Assembly: GCA_051251725.1 (NCBI GenBank)
Contig: JBPOFN010000006.1
Span: 1 to 64,000 of the forward strand
Source: JALZUE01 sp051251725
GTDB lineage: Bacteria; Pseudomonadota; Gammaproteobacteria; Enterobacterales; Alteromonadaceae
Reading direction: 5' to 3'
Length of the DNA stretch: 64,000 nt
Made by a program: the position numbers and the translations under genes
The notes under the pieces: model-generated
Told to the model about the DNA's origin: nothing
Database searches by the model: none
The model's input: the letters and a program-made list of their open reading frames with translations, nothing else
Shown here: piece after piece, positions 34,940 to 44,004 of the stretch
Layout: each line of letters starts with the position of its first letter
How positions within the stretch are numbered: the first letter of the stretch is position 1

Positions 34940-36619
34940 TTACTGAATTATTTGGTAGGGCAGTCCTGTTAATGGGTCAAGTTCAACAAAAGAATTTTCA
35001 GGTAACGACAGTGTGATTATTTTAGGTAATGGTTTGGCACTTGGAGGCAATCCAAAATAATTATGGCCTTGTCGTGCGTTTTTAAAGTGCTCTTGTAATA
35101 TTAATGGCGGCAAAGCAAAATCATAAAAAGCCACTTCATCAATAACCCCTGAAAAAGCTTCCATGGCCCATCTAGATTCGCTAGGATTATTCCCTATTGA
35201 AGCCTGGCCAGGACCTCCACTTAAAATTTTCGAACCGCGAGGATATTGATAACTCGCCAGTAACTCACCATTGATATAAATAGCTTTTAAACCGGTTATT
35301 ACGTTATAGGTGGCGACAACATGATGAAAATTACCTAGTTTTAATTGTGCTAATGTTGGGCGGCCTAAAATCCCATCAAGCGGCAATTTCAACTCATGAT
35401 AACCTTGCCCAACTATGTATAACCCAAAACTTAAACTTTCTTTAAAGCTATCATTAGGTCGCAGGTAAGGTTTGCCTTGATCATGTTGAAAACTGAGTAA
35501 CATGCGTAATTCGTCATCACCTTGATCTTTACGAAATATTTCATCGATTGCTTTAAAATCACCTGAAAACTCCGGACGAATGAGCGCTTCAATGGTAACG
35601 CCATCGGTAACAGAAAACGATCCAGTCGCTGGTGCAGTACCTCCACCTGACCCAACATCTATGCGTGCATTGGCCGTATTATCAAAAATAAATGCGCCTT
35701 GCCCTGTTAACCCTGTTGTTCGGGTTGCGCCTGCAGCAGGTATGCCTGTGGCTCCGCCTACAGAATCAATTGCACGATCACTTTGACTATCAAAACTCCA
35801 AAAATGTTTTGGTTGCCAGCGATTTGGTAGTAACAACGTGTGTTCACCGCTCTTTATTATGGGATTTAGATGACTGTGAGTTAAGTCTAGTGAGAGTTCC
35901 CCCCCATTTGAGTGCAAGGTAAAGTTTGGTCCATCCACAATAATATTGTTATTTGATACCGATTCGATACTTAGCTTGCCCTGGGTTAGTCTCAACTCAT
36001 TACTATTAAAAAGTTTAATGTTTGTGTGAGCAGCTAAGTGCAACTTGTCACCATTGGCAAGCACTAACAGGGCCTTTTGTTCCGTCTGGTATTCACCTGC
36101 AAATATGTTATCCCCGTTGATTGAGCCTTGTCCGACAATTGAGATTTTACCTTGTTCTATTTGTGCAATTACAGGCGAAGAACTTGGGTAAGAAAGTAGC
36201 CAAACTACTAGTAGGAGTAATAATGCGACAAGTACTTTCACCCATAACTTAGCGCTGCTAGAAGATGTCGCTTGTTTCAAAGCTTTTGGTTGTTGTTCTG
36301 ATGGTGATGCAAGCGGACCCTGTGCAGTGCTGTTATCAGTAGGTAGATCATGAACTATCGGGGAACTGTTTTTATGGCGAAAAACAAGCTCTTCTGTTAC
36401 CGCAGTTTCGGTCATTCGTCTGTAGGAAAACGTAAAATTACGATCGGCACCAGCAAGTAAATCAGCGTGCATAACCATGTAATCATAAAAGAAATGTTGA
36501 GCCTCAATATTTCCTCTGAGTAACTCTGCTAGTTGTTTTTCTTGTTCTGATGTCGCTGATTTTGTCCCTATGGCGTCGGCAATTTCACGTATAGCGGCAA
36601 ACTCTTCGCTTCTGATCAT
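34940..36619 (-). CDS. Membrane anti-sigma factor with FecR-like and LamG domains, copy 1
   Basis: The 559-residue protein has a short cytoplasmic anti-sigma part (about 1-70; HFFYDYMVMHADLLAG), a single membrane segment (about 126-144), a FecR-like domain (about 150-260; LVLANGDKLHLAAHTNIKLF) and a LamG/concanavalin-like domain (about 275-510; RIDVGSGGGTAPATGSFSV, AFSGVIDEVAFYDFALP). Its start overlaps the sigma gene by four bases. The family logic is that the cytoplasmic end holds the sigma factor until the outside part senses something. Here a lectin-like domain replaces a TonB receptor contact, so I infer direct binding of algal oligosaccharide. The arrangement is typical of Planctomycetes/Verrucomicrobia. 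Confidence 0.8.
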   Translation of the reverse strand: MIRSEEFAAIREIADAIGTKSATSEQEKQLAELLRGNIEAQHFFYDYMVMHADLLAGADRNFTFSYRRMTETAVTEELVFRHKNSSPIVHDLPTDNSTAQGPLASPSEQQPKALKQATSSSSAKLWVKVLVALLLLLVVWLLSYPSSSPVIAQIEQGKISIVGQGSINGDNIFAGEYQTEQKALLVLANGDKLHLAAHTNIKLFNSNELRLTQGKLSIESVSNNNIIVDGPNFTLHSNGGELSLDLTHSHLNPIIKSGEHTLLLPNRWQPKHFWSFDSQSDRAIDSVGGATGIPAAGATRTTGLTGQGAFIFDNTANARIDVGSGGGTAPATGSFSVTDGVTIEALIRPEFSGDFKAIDEIFRKDQGDDELRMLLSFQHDQGKPYLRPNDSFKESLSFGLYIVGQGYHELKLPLDGILGRPTLAQLKLGNFHHVVATYNVITGLKAIYINGELLASYQYPRGSKILSGGPGQASIGNNPSESRWAMEAFSGVIDEVAFYDFALPPLILQEHFKNARQGHNYFGLPPSAKPLPKIITLSLPENSFVELDPLTGLPYQIIQ

Positions 36620-37197
36620 TTTTCATCCCAGCTAAATTTATTCTCAACACAATCAAATAACTTTTTTCGTAATTTGTGTATGGTCTTACGAATAGCATAA
36701 ATCGATCGACCAGTATTTTCTGCAATGTCTTGAGCCAGTAAATTATGATTATAAAAATAGTTGTAAATTTCTTGCAGAGAATGAGGGAGTTGCGTGCGGC
36801 ATTGTTCTAAATGGCGCCATTTTACTTCTTGTGTATAGGGGCTGGCTTCAAAAGCAGGAAGGTTATTCCTAAATTCTTGTAATAGATCATCGTCTAAGCC
36901 TAATTGGTATTTATTTTGCGTACGTTTAAATATTCGAATACGGTTAAAAGCAATGCAGGTTGCCCACTTTGAAAAGTCACTCCCAGGTTCAAATTTGGAA
37001 AATTCATTCCACAAGGTTAAGCAAGTCTCTTGAAAAATATCGTCAGCTGCTGAGCTATCCCAAATCGAAGCATATATATAACGATAAAGTCGATTTTTAT
37101 CCGCTTCAAATAATTGTTCAAACCCTTCAACGTTACTGAAAGTAGAAGACGTTTTTTCGGATAATTGCTTATCGTCAATGGTATGGAGTGAAGACAA
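36616..37197 (-). CDS. ECF-type sigma-70 factor, copy 1
   Basis: The 193-residue protein has only regions sigma-2 (FEADKNRLYRYIYASIWDS, ADDIFQETCLTLWNEF, FSKWATCIAFNRIR) and sigma-4 (LAQDIAENTGRS, then IYAIRKTIHKLRKKLFDCV). It resembles the sigma factors found with FecR/LamG partners in PVC bacteria. The four-base overlap with the anti-sigma gene implies coupled production. The -10 and -35 recognising segments are nearly the same as in the sigma factor at 61912, so both should read one promoter class; the nine GGGTATC-N15-TGNC sites are the natural candidates. No such site precedes this gene, so it does not appear to be autoregulated that way. Confidence 0.88.
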   Translation of the reverse strand: MSSLHTIDDKQLSEKTSSTFSNVEGFEQLFEADKNRLYRYIYASIWDSSAADDIFQETCLTLWNEFSKFEPGSDFSKWATCIAFNRIRIFKRTQNKYQLGLDDDLLQEFRNNLPAFEASPYTQEVKWRHLEQCRTQLPHSLQEIYNYFYNHNLLAQDIAENTGRSIYAIRKTIHKLRKKLFDCVENKFSWDEK

Positions 37198-37624
37198 AAG
37201 ACTACCTTTATTAACTTTAAATGATTAAGTTACTCAACAGACCCTAAAGTTTAATGATCTTATTAAAATATTAAGATACATATTAACGTAATAAAGGCTG
37301 ATTAATCAATTTTAACCATAATCGTTCATAAGGTGTATTTTAAATAGCAGTTTTCAGACTTAAAGGGGATAGGTTAAAATTCTCATATATCTAATTAAAA
37401 CATTCGAATGTTCGCTTTATTCACAAGCAGCCCTTTGTATAGTTACTCCTTTAATAGAATATTTGTCATCGATTAAGGGCAACGCTGTATGTATTTTACT
37501 GGCCATAGTCTATGCAATGAGGAGGCATAGCCACACGTTGTTTATTAAGATAGTGAGTAATAAAAACATTGACTGTTGAGGGTTTTGAAATTACGGCGCT
37601 TACTTGTTAACAGGGTTAATTAAC
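37198..37624. other. Intergenic region upstream of the sigma factor gene
   Basis: A 14-bp palindrome (aacattcgaatgtt, 37399-37412) may be an operator. On the minus strand TTGATT and TTAATA spaced by 17 nt (near 37270-37300) could be a housekeeping promoter for the sigma operon. Neither is strongly supported. Confidence 0.35.
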
Positions 37625-37659
37625 CAGTTGAGGTTGGCAATTATCAGCCACCTCAACTG
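37625..37659 (-). terminator. Hairpin after GH39 (37675)
   Basis: A 13-bp stem with one bulged T (cagttgaggttggc with gccacctcaactg), 16 bp past the GH39 stop. No long T run. Confidence 0.55.
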
Positions 37660-37674
37660 ATTAAGGCTGAAAAG

Positions 37675-40032
37675 TTAGTTAGCGGTCCATTTTATTTGTG
37701 TTTTTTCAAATGAAAATAAAGGTAAGACAGAACTAACGTTTACCTGTGAGCCTGACTCGCCGTCGCTACGAGCAATTGTTGAATCACTTTGCCACTGTGT
37801 CCAAGCCATAGGAGTAGGGTTTTGGTAATTTTCCCATTGTGCTAAGCCTGTATCATTTAACACAATGCCTGGGGCACCGTATTTGTTGTAATAATTTTTA
37901 TCTGTTTTTAACCAGCCGCTAGCAGATGGCTGTGCCATAAAATTATAATAAGCATGATTTTTCGGCGCAGCTAGTTTTTTGCGATAGTAAAAAGTGGTTC
38001 CCTCCGGCTTATCTACGTTAAAGGTGAGTTTAACGTTACGATCATTTTTAGCTTCTAGGCTTTGTGGATCATAATGGTAGGTTACTGCTTCTATACTGTT
38101 ATCGTTTACGTCAGTAACAACAACTGAGCCTACTGTTTCAGCATTTACATCAGCACTTATGCGAGGTTTGCCAAACATGGTTGCGAAAATTTCAACTGGC
38201 CAAGGTTTATCACCATTGCGTAAGCCCCATTGAAATACTTGATTAACGTTATTTTGATAGAATTCATCAGTTAAAGCGACATTAAAAGTGTCAGCTTGTG
38301 GTGAATCTGAAGTAATGTAAGCATAAATTGGTGCTACAAAGCCCATTCTAGTAATCACACTATATTCTTCAACATCAATAACAGTACCTTGTTGCCATTT
38401 TGGGTGCTCAACTAAGGCTTTAAAAAACTGATCATATTTTGTTTTTGGATCGCGGGTACTAGCTTGAGTAATAAATGGGTAGTCACTGACGCCCCAAAAG
38501 TCATATTTAATATCATTGTCATAACAATATTCAATTAATGCACTCGCAAATGATTTGATTTTTTCGCCTTTATAATTAGTCACCGTCCCGTTTTTATAAA
38601 CAAAATTTGGTGTCCGCGTATGTAAACCTATTTTAGCGTTAGGTAATACCGCGCGAATGGCATTTACCGAGTTTGCAAAATGCTCAACAAAATCTTGCTC
38701 ACTGCCATACCAATGATCAGGTGTTTCAATTTCAGTACCAATTCTAAAGCGCCACGACAGTACCGTTTCTTCACCATACTCGGCCACTAAATGATTGATG
38801 GTTGCTTGTAAAAATTCGTTGTAAGCGACTTTGTCTTTTGGTGGTAGTGAATTACCGTAATGTGATACACGTTGGCTTTCTTTAAAGCTAATACCATCGT
38901 ATGGTTGATCATCAGGAATAAAGGAGTGACCGCGTTGGAACGCCCAAGGTGGTTGATCTAAAACGATTTGATAAATCTCATTTATGTTTTTGCTATTGGT
39001 ATTTTTAACAATGGTATTAATACGGTTAACTAACGGCTGAAAGTTATATTCATATTTGTTAGTTTGTTCATTGTAGCTAGCAATGTCATAGTCTAAATCA
39101 GGTACATTTGTGCCATCTACATTTTTCTTAATACCGCCTAACATACGCACTAGATTTGCCTTTAAACCACTAATGGCAGTAACACCATTGGTAGGTGATA
39201 TCCGGTTAATGGTGCTCCACATATCATGTAACTCTGCTTGATGATTATTTAGATCCGTCATATCAGCTTTTACAATCACATCAACAGTATCATCAACCAC
39301 CGGTTTTACCCGGCTATCAACAAAGTCATTATTGCTAGTTGCGTCAGCTGTAACCGTTATCGATAGGGTGTTTGGAGTAATACCGGCTGGATTTGGTATG
39401 GTATGGCCGTCATATTGTATTGGATCATCAACAAGTTGAGATTCATCTTGAATATCTTGGCCAACTAAACAGTTTAATACCAATTTATAATTGCCAGTTT
39501 CAATATTTTCAAAGCTGTATTCTCCACTTGTCGATATGGCACTGGTGCTGATCGGCGCGGTGTCTGTAATTGGTGAACTTGGTGTTTGAAAGTTTGCATG
39601 ATTTTGATCGAAAGCATCAGCAAAATTTGTGACCGCGTTATCATATAAGTAAAGTTGACATACTTTGATGTCAGTAACTTCAGAGCTAACGGTACCTGCA
39701 ATATTTCCAACGGGGGTCACATCACCACCCGTGTTATCACCACCCGTGTTATCACCACCCGTGTTATCACCACCCGTGTTATCGCCGCCAGTGTTATCAC
39801 CGCCCGTGTTATCACCGCCCGTGTTATCACCACCTGTGCTATCACCACCAGTGTTATCGCCACCTGTGTTATCGCCACCTGTGTTATCACCACCCGTGTT
39901 ATCACTACCAGTGTTATCGCCGCCAGTGTTTTCTTGCGTTGGTGTCGATCCTTCTCCGCCGCCACCACAGGCGGTAAGCCCGACCATCGACCAAAGGCAA
40001 ATGCCTGTTACTAATATCGTTTTAATATTCAT
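37675..40032 (-). CDS. GH39-like glycoside hydrolase lipoprotein, paralog 2
   Basis: The 785-residue protein has the same architecture as the protein at 7729: lipobox LTAC (Cys22), a TGGDN pentapeptide linker with 14 units (residues 36-105), a beta-sandwich, a GH39-like barrel (WRFRIGTEIETPDHWYGSE with the acid/base candidate, VIDVEEYSVITRMG with the nucleophile candidate) and a C-terminal sandwich ending FEKTQIKWTAN. Leader and upstream DNA are also conserved between the two. It lies 193 bp downstream of GH106 (40226) and is probably cotranscribed from P5. The longer linker may place the catalytic part farther from the membrane. Confidence 0.8.
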   Translation of the reverse strand: MNIKTILVTGICLWSMVGLTACGGGGEGSTPTQENTGGDNTGSDNTGGDNTGGDNTGGDNTGGDSTGGDNTGGDNTGGDNTGGDNTGGDNTGGDNTGGDNTGGDVTPVGNIAGTVSSEVTDIKVCQLYLYDNAVTNFADAFDQNHANFQTPSSPITDTAPISTSAISTSGEYSFENIETGNYKLVLNCLVGQDIQDESQLVDDPIQYDGHTIPNPAGITPNTLSITVTADATSNNDFVDSRVKPVVDDTVDVIVKADMTDLNNHQAELHDMWSTINRISPTNGVTAISGLKANLVRMLGGIKKNVDGTNVPDLDYDIASYNEQTNKYEYNFQPLVNRINTIVKNTNSKNINEIYQIVLDQPPWAFQRGHSFIPDDQPYDGISFKESQRVSHYGNSLPPKDKVAYNEFLQATINHLVAEYGEETVLSWRFRIGTEIETPDHWYGSEQDFVEHFANSVNAIRAVLPNAKIGLHTRTPNFVYKNGTVTNYKGEKIKSFASALIEYCYDNDIKYDFWGVSDYPFITQASTRDPKTKYDQFFKALVEHPKWQQGTVIDVEEYSVITRMGFVAPIYAYITSDSPQADTFNVALTDEFYQNNVNQVFQWGLRNGDKPWPVEIFATMFGKPRISADVNAETVGSVVVTDVNDNSIEAVTYHYDPQSLEAKNDRNVKLTFNVDKPEGTTFYYRKKLAAPKNHAYYNFMAQPSASGWLKTDKNYYNKYGAPGIVLNDTGLAQWENYQNPTPMAWTQWQSDSTIARSDGESGSQVNVSSVLPLFSFEKTQIKWTAN
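39718..39927 (-). repeat. 15-bp tandem repeat, 14 units, coding TGGDN pentapeptides
   Basis: Fourteen in-frame units (plus-strand accacccgtgttatc and variants with accgcc or gccacc). One has Ser in place of Gly and another ends in Ser. The paralog has eight units. Confidence 0.9.
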
Positions 40033-40225
40033 ATATTTTTCTTCTTATTAATAAAGTATTTATTGCTACAACTATGTTTATATTTGCCATTCACTTATTC
40101 TCTCAATGTCGTTTGTTCTTATAATTAACAACCAAGAACAAAGACACTCGTGATCACATTTAATCAAATTAACTCTTTAACAGTCAAGTTGTAATGTGTT
40201 TTACTTCAGTTACTTCACGCCCTGT

Positions 40226-43200
40226 TTAGTTCAGCGATAACGTAATAGGACTAATTGTTTGTAAGGTCACGGGGCCCAACAAGCCGGATTCAACTAAGGC
40301 ATCATCTTTGTTGACAAATTTATAGGTGGTAAAAGATGAGCGCTGGCCTTTAGGTAGCGGTTTGTTTTGTAAATACCAATCAGGCATTTGCTTAACATAG
40401 TTACCTTTGTTATCCCATATACCTGAGTTATCAGGATAAGCTTCATCGGTAATTAAGCGGTTGATCCATGAACTGGCCACATTAACAACCAACTCGTTAT
40501 TACCTGATTTTAGATAGCCACTTACTTCTAAAGTAAAAGGTGCAATCCAAACACTGCCAACCTCTTGACCATTAATAAAGACTTGCGCGGTATCACTCAG
40601 TTTTCCTAAATCTAAAAATACAGACGCATCTTTTGTTAATGACTCAGTGCTTATATAAAACTGCTTTTTATAGCTAGCGATACCAGAGTAGCTTTGAATG
40701 GATTTATCAGAAGCGTCTTTCCAATTGATCAAGGTGTCAAAGGTGGTGGTTTTATCTAGGCCGTAAAATTTGTCAAAAGTTACCTGCCAGCTACCGGTTA
40801 GCGTTTGTGGTGACTTGGTATTATTTACCGGTACGTTGCGTTTTTCCCCGTCAATTTTCAGCTTAACCAAGCCGTTTTCAGCGCTGATTAATTTAATATT
40901 ATTGTTGTCGTCATAAACAAAGCTAACGTTTTGTTCACGTACCACTTGTGGGTCCACTTTTTTAACCTTGGTAGAAGACTCTTTAAAAATGACAAACTTT
41001 GATTCGTTTGGCGCTAATCTAAAAGCGAAATCAGTTAAACCATCTTTATGTGAGAAAGCGGCCATGCGTTGGCTTGTGCCTGTTCTTGCATCCCAAAGTT
41101 CAGGTATTTTACCGCTAACATTAAACTGTGCATCTAATAACGCGGGTTTGTTGCTGTCGTTAAAGACAAAGTAAATATCTTCGGTGGCGGTTTTACGATG
41201 GCTGTAAAATAATTTATCTTTGCCAACTACGCGCAAGTCGTAATTAAACTTTTGGTCTTGATAAATTTTATGCCATTGCGCTTTTTGATAGGTATTGTCT
41301 TGCGACCAAATAAAGCTAACCATCTCGTTAAACGACTTTTGTTGTTTAGCGGTGATATTTGTACCCGCTAATTTTTTAATCGGGTCGCCAACAATCACCG
41401 CACCTTGTTTGGCTAATTGATATATTTTTTCTACCGACTCGTAATATAAGGTGTCATGGTTGTTTAATTTTAATATTTTGTACTGCACGCCATGGTCAAG
41501 TTGTAGGCGTCCGTTGTGATAACTTAACTCGGTTTGCAGCTTGTCACGGTTAATACAATCATAATTAATATAAGCGGGTAGCTGTTGTTTTAACAAACTG
41601 TCTTTATCTGGACAGGTGGTTGGGGCGGCATCGCCCACGTACCATAATACATCAGATACCGGCTGACCTTGGCGTAATAAATATTGGCCACGACTAATGT
41701 AAGTAAACCAATCTTTACCTGCGGTGTTCCACCATGGTTGAATGCGGTCAAAATGAGAACCCCAGCGTTCCATGGTCATGCCTGGCGCAACTTGCGTATT
41801 GGCTTGATGGACAAAACGGTGGAAGACAAATTGGTTAACGCCTAATGCCCATGTTTTATCGCCGTCGAATTTTGCTGACGCAGGGTTAAAATGCCAATTA
41901 ACTTCAGGGCTGGCGGTAAATGATTCGGTAGAAATTATGTTTTTATTGTAAATATGGCCAGCAGAGGTGCTTGAGGCGATCATATAAATATTCTTTTTCA
42001 GCCAAAATTCACCCATCGGAATACTGGCTTTACTGGCTACATCAACGTCATTAAATGGGCCAAAACCATAAGGTTCAATGTAGGTTGTTAAGTTATCTTG
42101 TTCGGCAAGCTCGGTAAAATAACCGTAGTAGTTTTCAACGGCAAGGTGGTTATTGAGATCACGTGTGTCCCATAATACCGCTTCAGATGTGGTAGAAGAC
42201 TCAACAAATTTACCAGCAAATAAGGGTAAAAATGGCACTAAATCATAACCATATTTTTCTTTAAATTGCTGCTCATAACCTTGAGTCCAATTTTGACCAC
42301 CCACTTCGTAGCTGTCAATTTGTAAACTTTGCATGGCATTAGGCGCAACTTCTTTGACTTTATTGACTACATCTGTGACATAAGCATCGTAATGGACTTT
42401 AAAAGCCGAACGACTAAACTTATCAACTTCTAGCCCTCTACCTTCCAACGTTGGGGGCGTATTGTTAACGCCCGTTGAAGTGTAACCGAAACGCATTATG
42501 GTCCAATTACCCTCAGGTAACTGTGTGTGAAGCGTGCCATCTTCTGCTAAATCAGCGGTTAAATTACGAATACTTTTAGGATCAATAATATGCTGTTGAT
42601 TGACAGAGCCAATGGCGGGCAGTTTACTGTAATCGTTTCTCGCTGTTGAGCTTCTTCCTAAGAAGTTAGCCATTCTAGGTGTTGCAGATAAATGCGCTTC
42701 ATGAACATTAATTGACTTATTTGCGACAATTCTAAAATACTTTGCGGTAATACCTTCAAAGGCTTCATCAAGTTCCCAACGCATTTTTCCTGGACGACGA
42801 ACGGGCATATTGAACTGCTTGGTAAAAGTAACGCCATCGTCTGAGGTGTGAAATGAGTATTTTAATTTCTTACCAAAACGTAATTTTAAATTAGCAAAGC
42901 GGACAGTGGTTGGTTTATCGTATGCAAATTGCAACCAAACAGGGTCATTGCTTTTAGCATTGATAGTTGAGTAACCTGTGATGTCATGATCGCTAACAAC
43001 CTTAATATCAAATTTTTCATCCGAGGCGGTTATGGTTGGTTTTTGCTGTGCATCCCAAAGTTCAGTGTCCATTGACGGGTAAGCTAATACCGCAACATCA
43101 CGATAATAATTTTTTAGTGACGTGGGCTCGCGAAGTTTTATATTGACGTTACCGCCAGCGACAACGGTTTCACTCCAGGTGACTTTTTTCATCGACAATT

Positions 43201-43648
43201 CAGGGGTGATCCAAGGGCCACCACTTGAAGACCAACCATCACAATTGTGTAAACTAAAGCTTAAACCGAGTCGTTTTGATTCAGCAGCCATATGGCCGAT
43301 CATATCTAGATGTGTATCACTGTTAAAAATCACATCACCTTTTGGCATGTTCAAGCCAACATTAAATAAAATTGTACCGCCAATCCCCACTTCAGCCATT
43401 GATTCTAAGTCTTTGGTTAGACCAACCTTTGACATATTACCATTCATTACGTGATACCAGGTAAGTGGTTTGTAAGCTGCTGTTGGTGAAGAAAACCCTT
43501 GAGTTAACGGAGACGTTGCAGCTTCAGTTACCTGTTTTCTTTGGCTTGAATGGCTAGCTTGCTCTGACGTTACGCTGTCTGCACAACTCAGTAGTGCACC
43601 AGATAAAAACAAAGCTGCAGACCAATTTAATGGTGATACAAAATTCAT
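40226..43648 (-). CDS. GH106 alpha-L-rhamnosidase, lipoprotein, copy 2
   Basis: A lipoprotein signal (LLSC, Cys23) precedes 1140 residues. GH106 motifs are clear: KPLTWYHVMNGNMSKVGLTKDL, LHNCDGWSSSGGPWITPELS, LQIDSYEVGGQNWTQGYEQQ (acidic catalytic region), YIEPYGFGPFNDVD, IISTESFTASPE, and the terminal jelly-roll LDLGKLSDTAQVFINGQEVGSVW. It is a close paralog of the GH106 at 52288 and less similar to the one at 10788. It heads the unit GH106-GH39 under P5. Its last codons are preserved as a scar at 10199-10240. Confidence 0.9.
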   Translation of the reverse strand: MNFVSPLNWSAALFLSGALLSCADSVTSEQASHSSQRKQVTEAATSPLTQGFSSPTAAYKPLTWYHVMNGNMSKVGLTKDLESMAEVGIGGTILFNVGLNMPKGDVIFNSDTHLDMIGHMAAESKRLGLSFSLHNCDGWSSSGGPWITPELSMKKVTWSETVVAGGNVNIKLREPTSLKNYYRDVAVLAYPSMDTELWDAQQKPTITASDEKFDIKVVSDHDITGYSTINAKSNDPVWLQFAYDKPTTVRFANLKLRFGKKLKYSFHTSDDGVTFTKQFNMPVRRPGKMRWELDEAFEGITAKYFRIVANKSINVHEAHLSATPRMANFLGRSSTARNDYSKLPAIGSVNQQHIIDPKSIRNLTADLAEDGTLHTQLPEGNWTIMRFGYTSTGVNNTPPTLEGRGLEVDKFSRSAFKVHYDAYVTDVVNKVKEVAPNAMQSLQIDSYEVGGQNWTQGYEQQFKEKYGYDLVPFLPLFAGKFVESSTTSEAVLWDTRDLNNHLAVENYYGYFTELAEQDNLTTYIEPYGFGPFNDVDVASKASIPMGEFWLKKNIYMIASSTSAGHIYNKNIISTESFTASPEVNWHFNPASAKFDGDKTWALGVNQFVFHRFVHQANTQVAPGMTMERWGSHFDRIQPWWNTAGKDWFTYISRGQYLLRQGQPVSDVLWYVGDAAPTTCPDKDSLLKQQLPAYINYDCINRDKLQTELSYHNGRLQLDHGVQYKILKLNNHDTLYYESVEKIYQLAKQGAVIVGDPIKKLAGTNITAKQQKSFNEMVSFIWSQDNTYQKAQWHKIYQDQKFNYDLRVVGKDKLFYSHRKTATEDIYFVFNDSNKPALLDAQFNVSGKIPELWDARTGTSQRMAAFSHKDGLTDFAFRLAPNESKFVIFKESSTKVKKVDPQVVREQNVSFVYDDNNNIKLISAENGLVKLKIDGEKRNVPVNNTKSPQTLTGSWQVTFDKFYGLDKTTTFDTLINWKDASDKSIQSYSGIASYKKQFYISTESLTKDASVFLDLGKLSDTAQVFINGQEVGSVWIAPFTLEVSGYLKSGNNELVVNVASSWINRLITDEAYPDNSGIWDNKGNYVKQMPDWYLQNKPLPKGQRSSFTTYKFVNKDDALVESGLLGPVTLQTISPITLSLN

Positions 43649-43770
43649 TAATGTAATTTCCTCTATTTAAATAAACCCTTTGTTCAATTTGTTGTGATCA
43701 TCCAGACATAAGTCGCAAGAATGGACTTATGTAAATATCAAGTTGAACTAGAGCCTGACATACAGGAAAA

Positions 43771-43796
43771 GACAGAAAAGTTAAAAATTGATACCC
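43771..43796 (-). promoter_or_regulatory. Predicted ECF-sigma promoter P5, for GH106-GH39
   Basis: Minus strand: TTAGGGGTATCAATTTTT with GGGTATC at 43796-43790, 15 nt, TGTCTTTTCC from 43774. This is the best match to the consensus. The start codon is about 120 nt downstream. Confidence 0.82.
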
Positions 43797-43927
43797 CTAA
43801 ATCCCTATTTTTAAAAATAAATAGGGGGAGTGAATAAAGTGGGTATGTCGTTAAATGGTCTCACAAAGGATAAAATATAGTTGTTGAGGTGATGATTAGC
43901 TTAGACTGCACACTTTTTACATAGGTA

Positions 43928-43959
43928 CCCATACAGCTTTAAACTTGTTGCTGTATGGG
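43928..43959 (-). terminator. Hairpin after GH78 (44005)
   Basis: A 10-bp perfect stem (cccatacagc with gctgtatggg) and a 12-nt loop, between the GH78 stop and P5. No T run. Confidence 0.45.
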
Positions 43960-44004
43960 ATATTTGTATAGTCAGTTATTCATAATATTAGTGTTATTTA
44001 TCTT

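Noticed and set aside
37270..37300. Housekeeping promoter and gattaatc motif shared by both sigma genes
   Set aside because: The match is short and AT-rich; not strong enough to call a separate regulatory feature.
39718..39927. Regular short repeats considered as a CRISPR array
   Set aside because: Units are contiguous 15-mers with no spacers and encode an in-frame protein linker.
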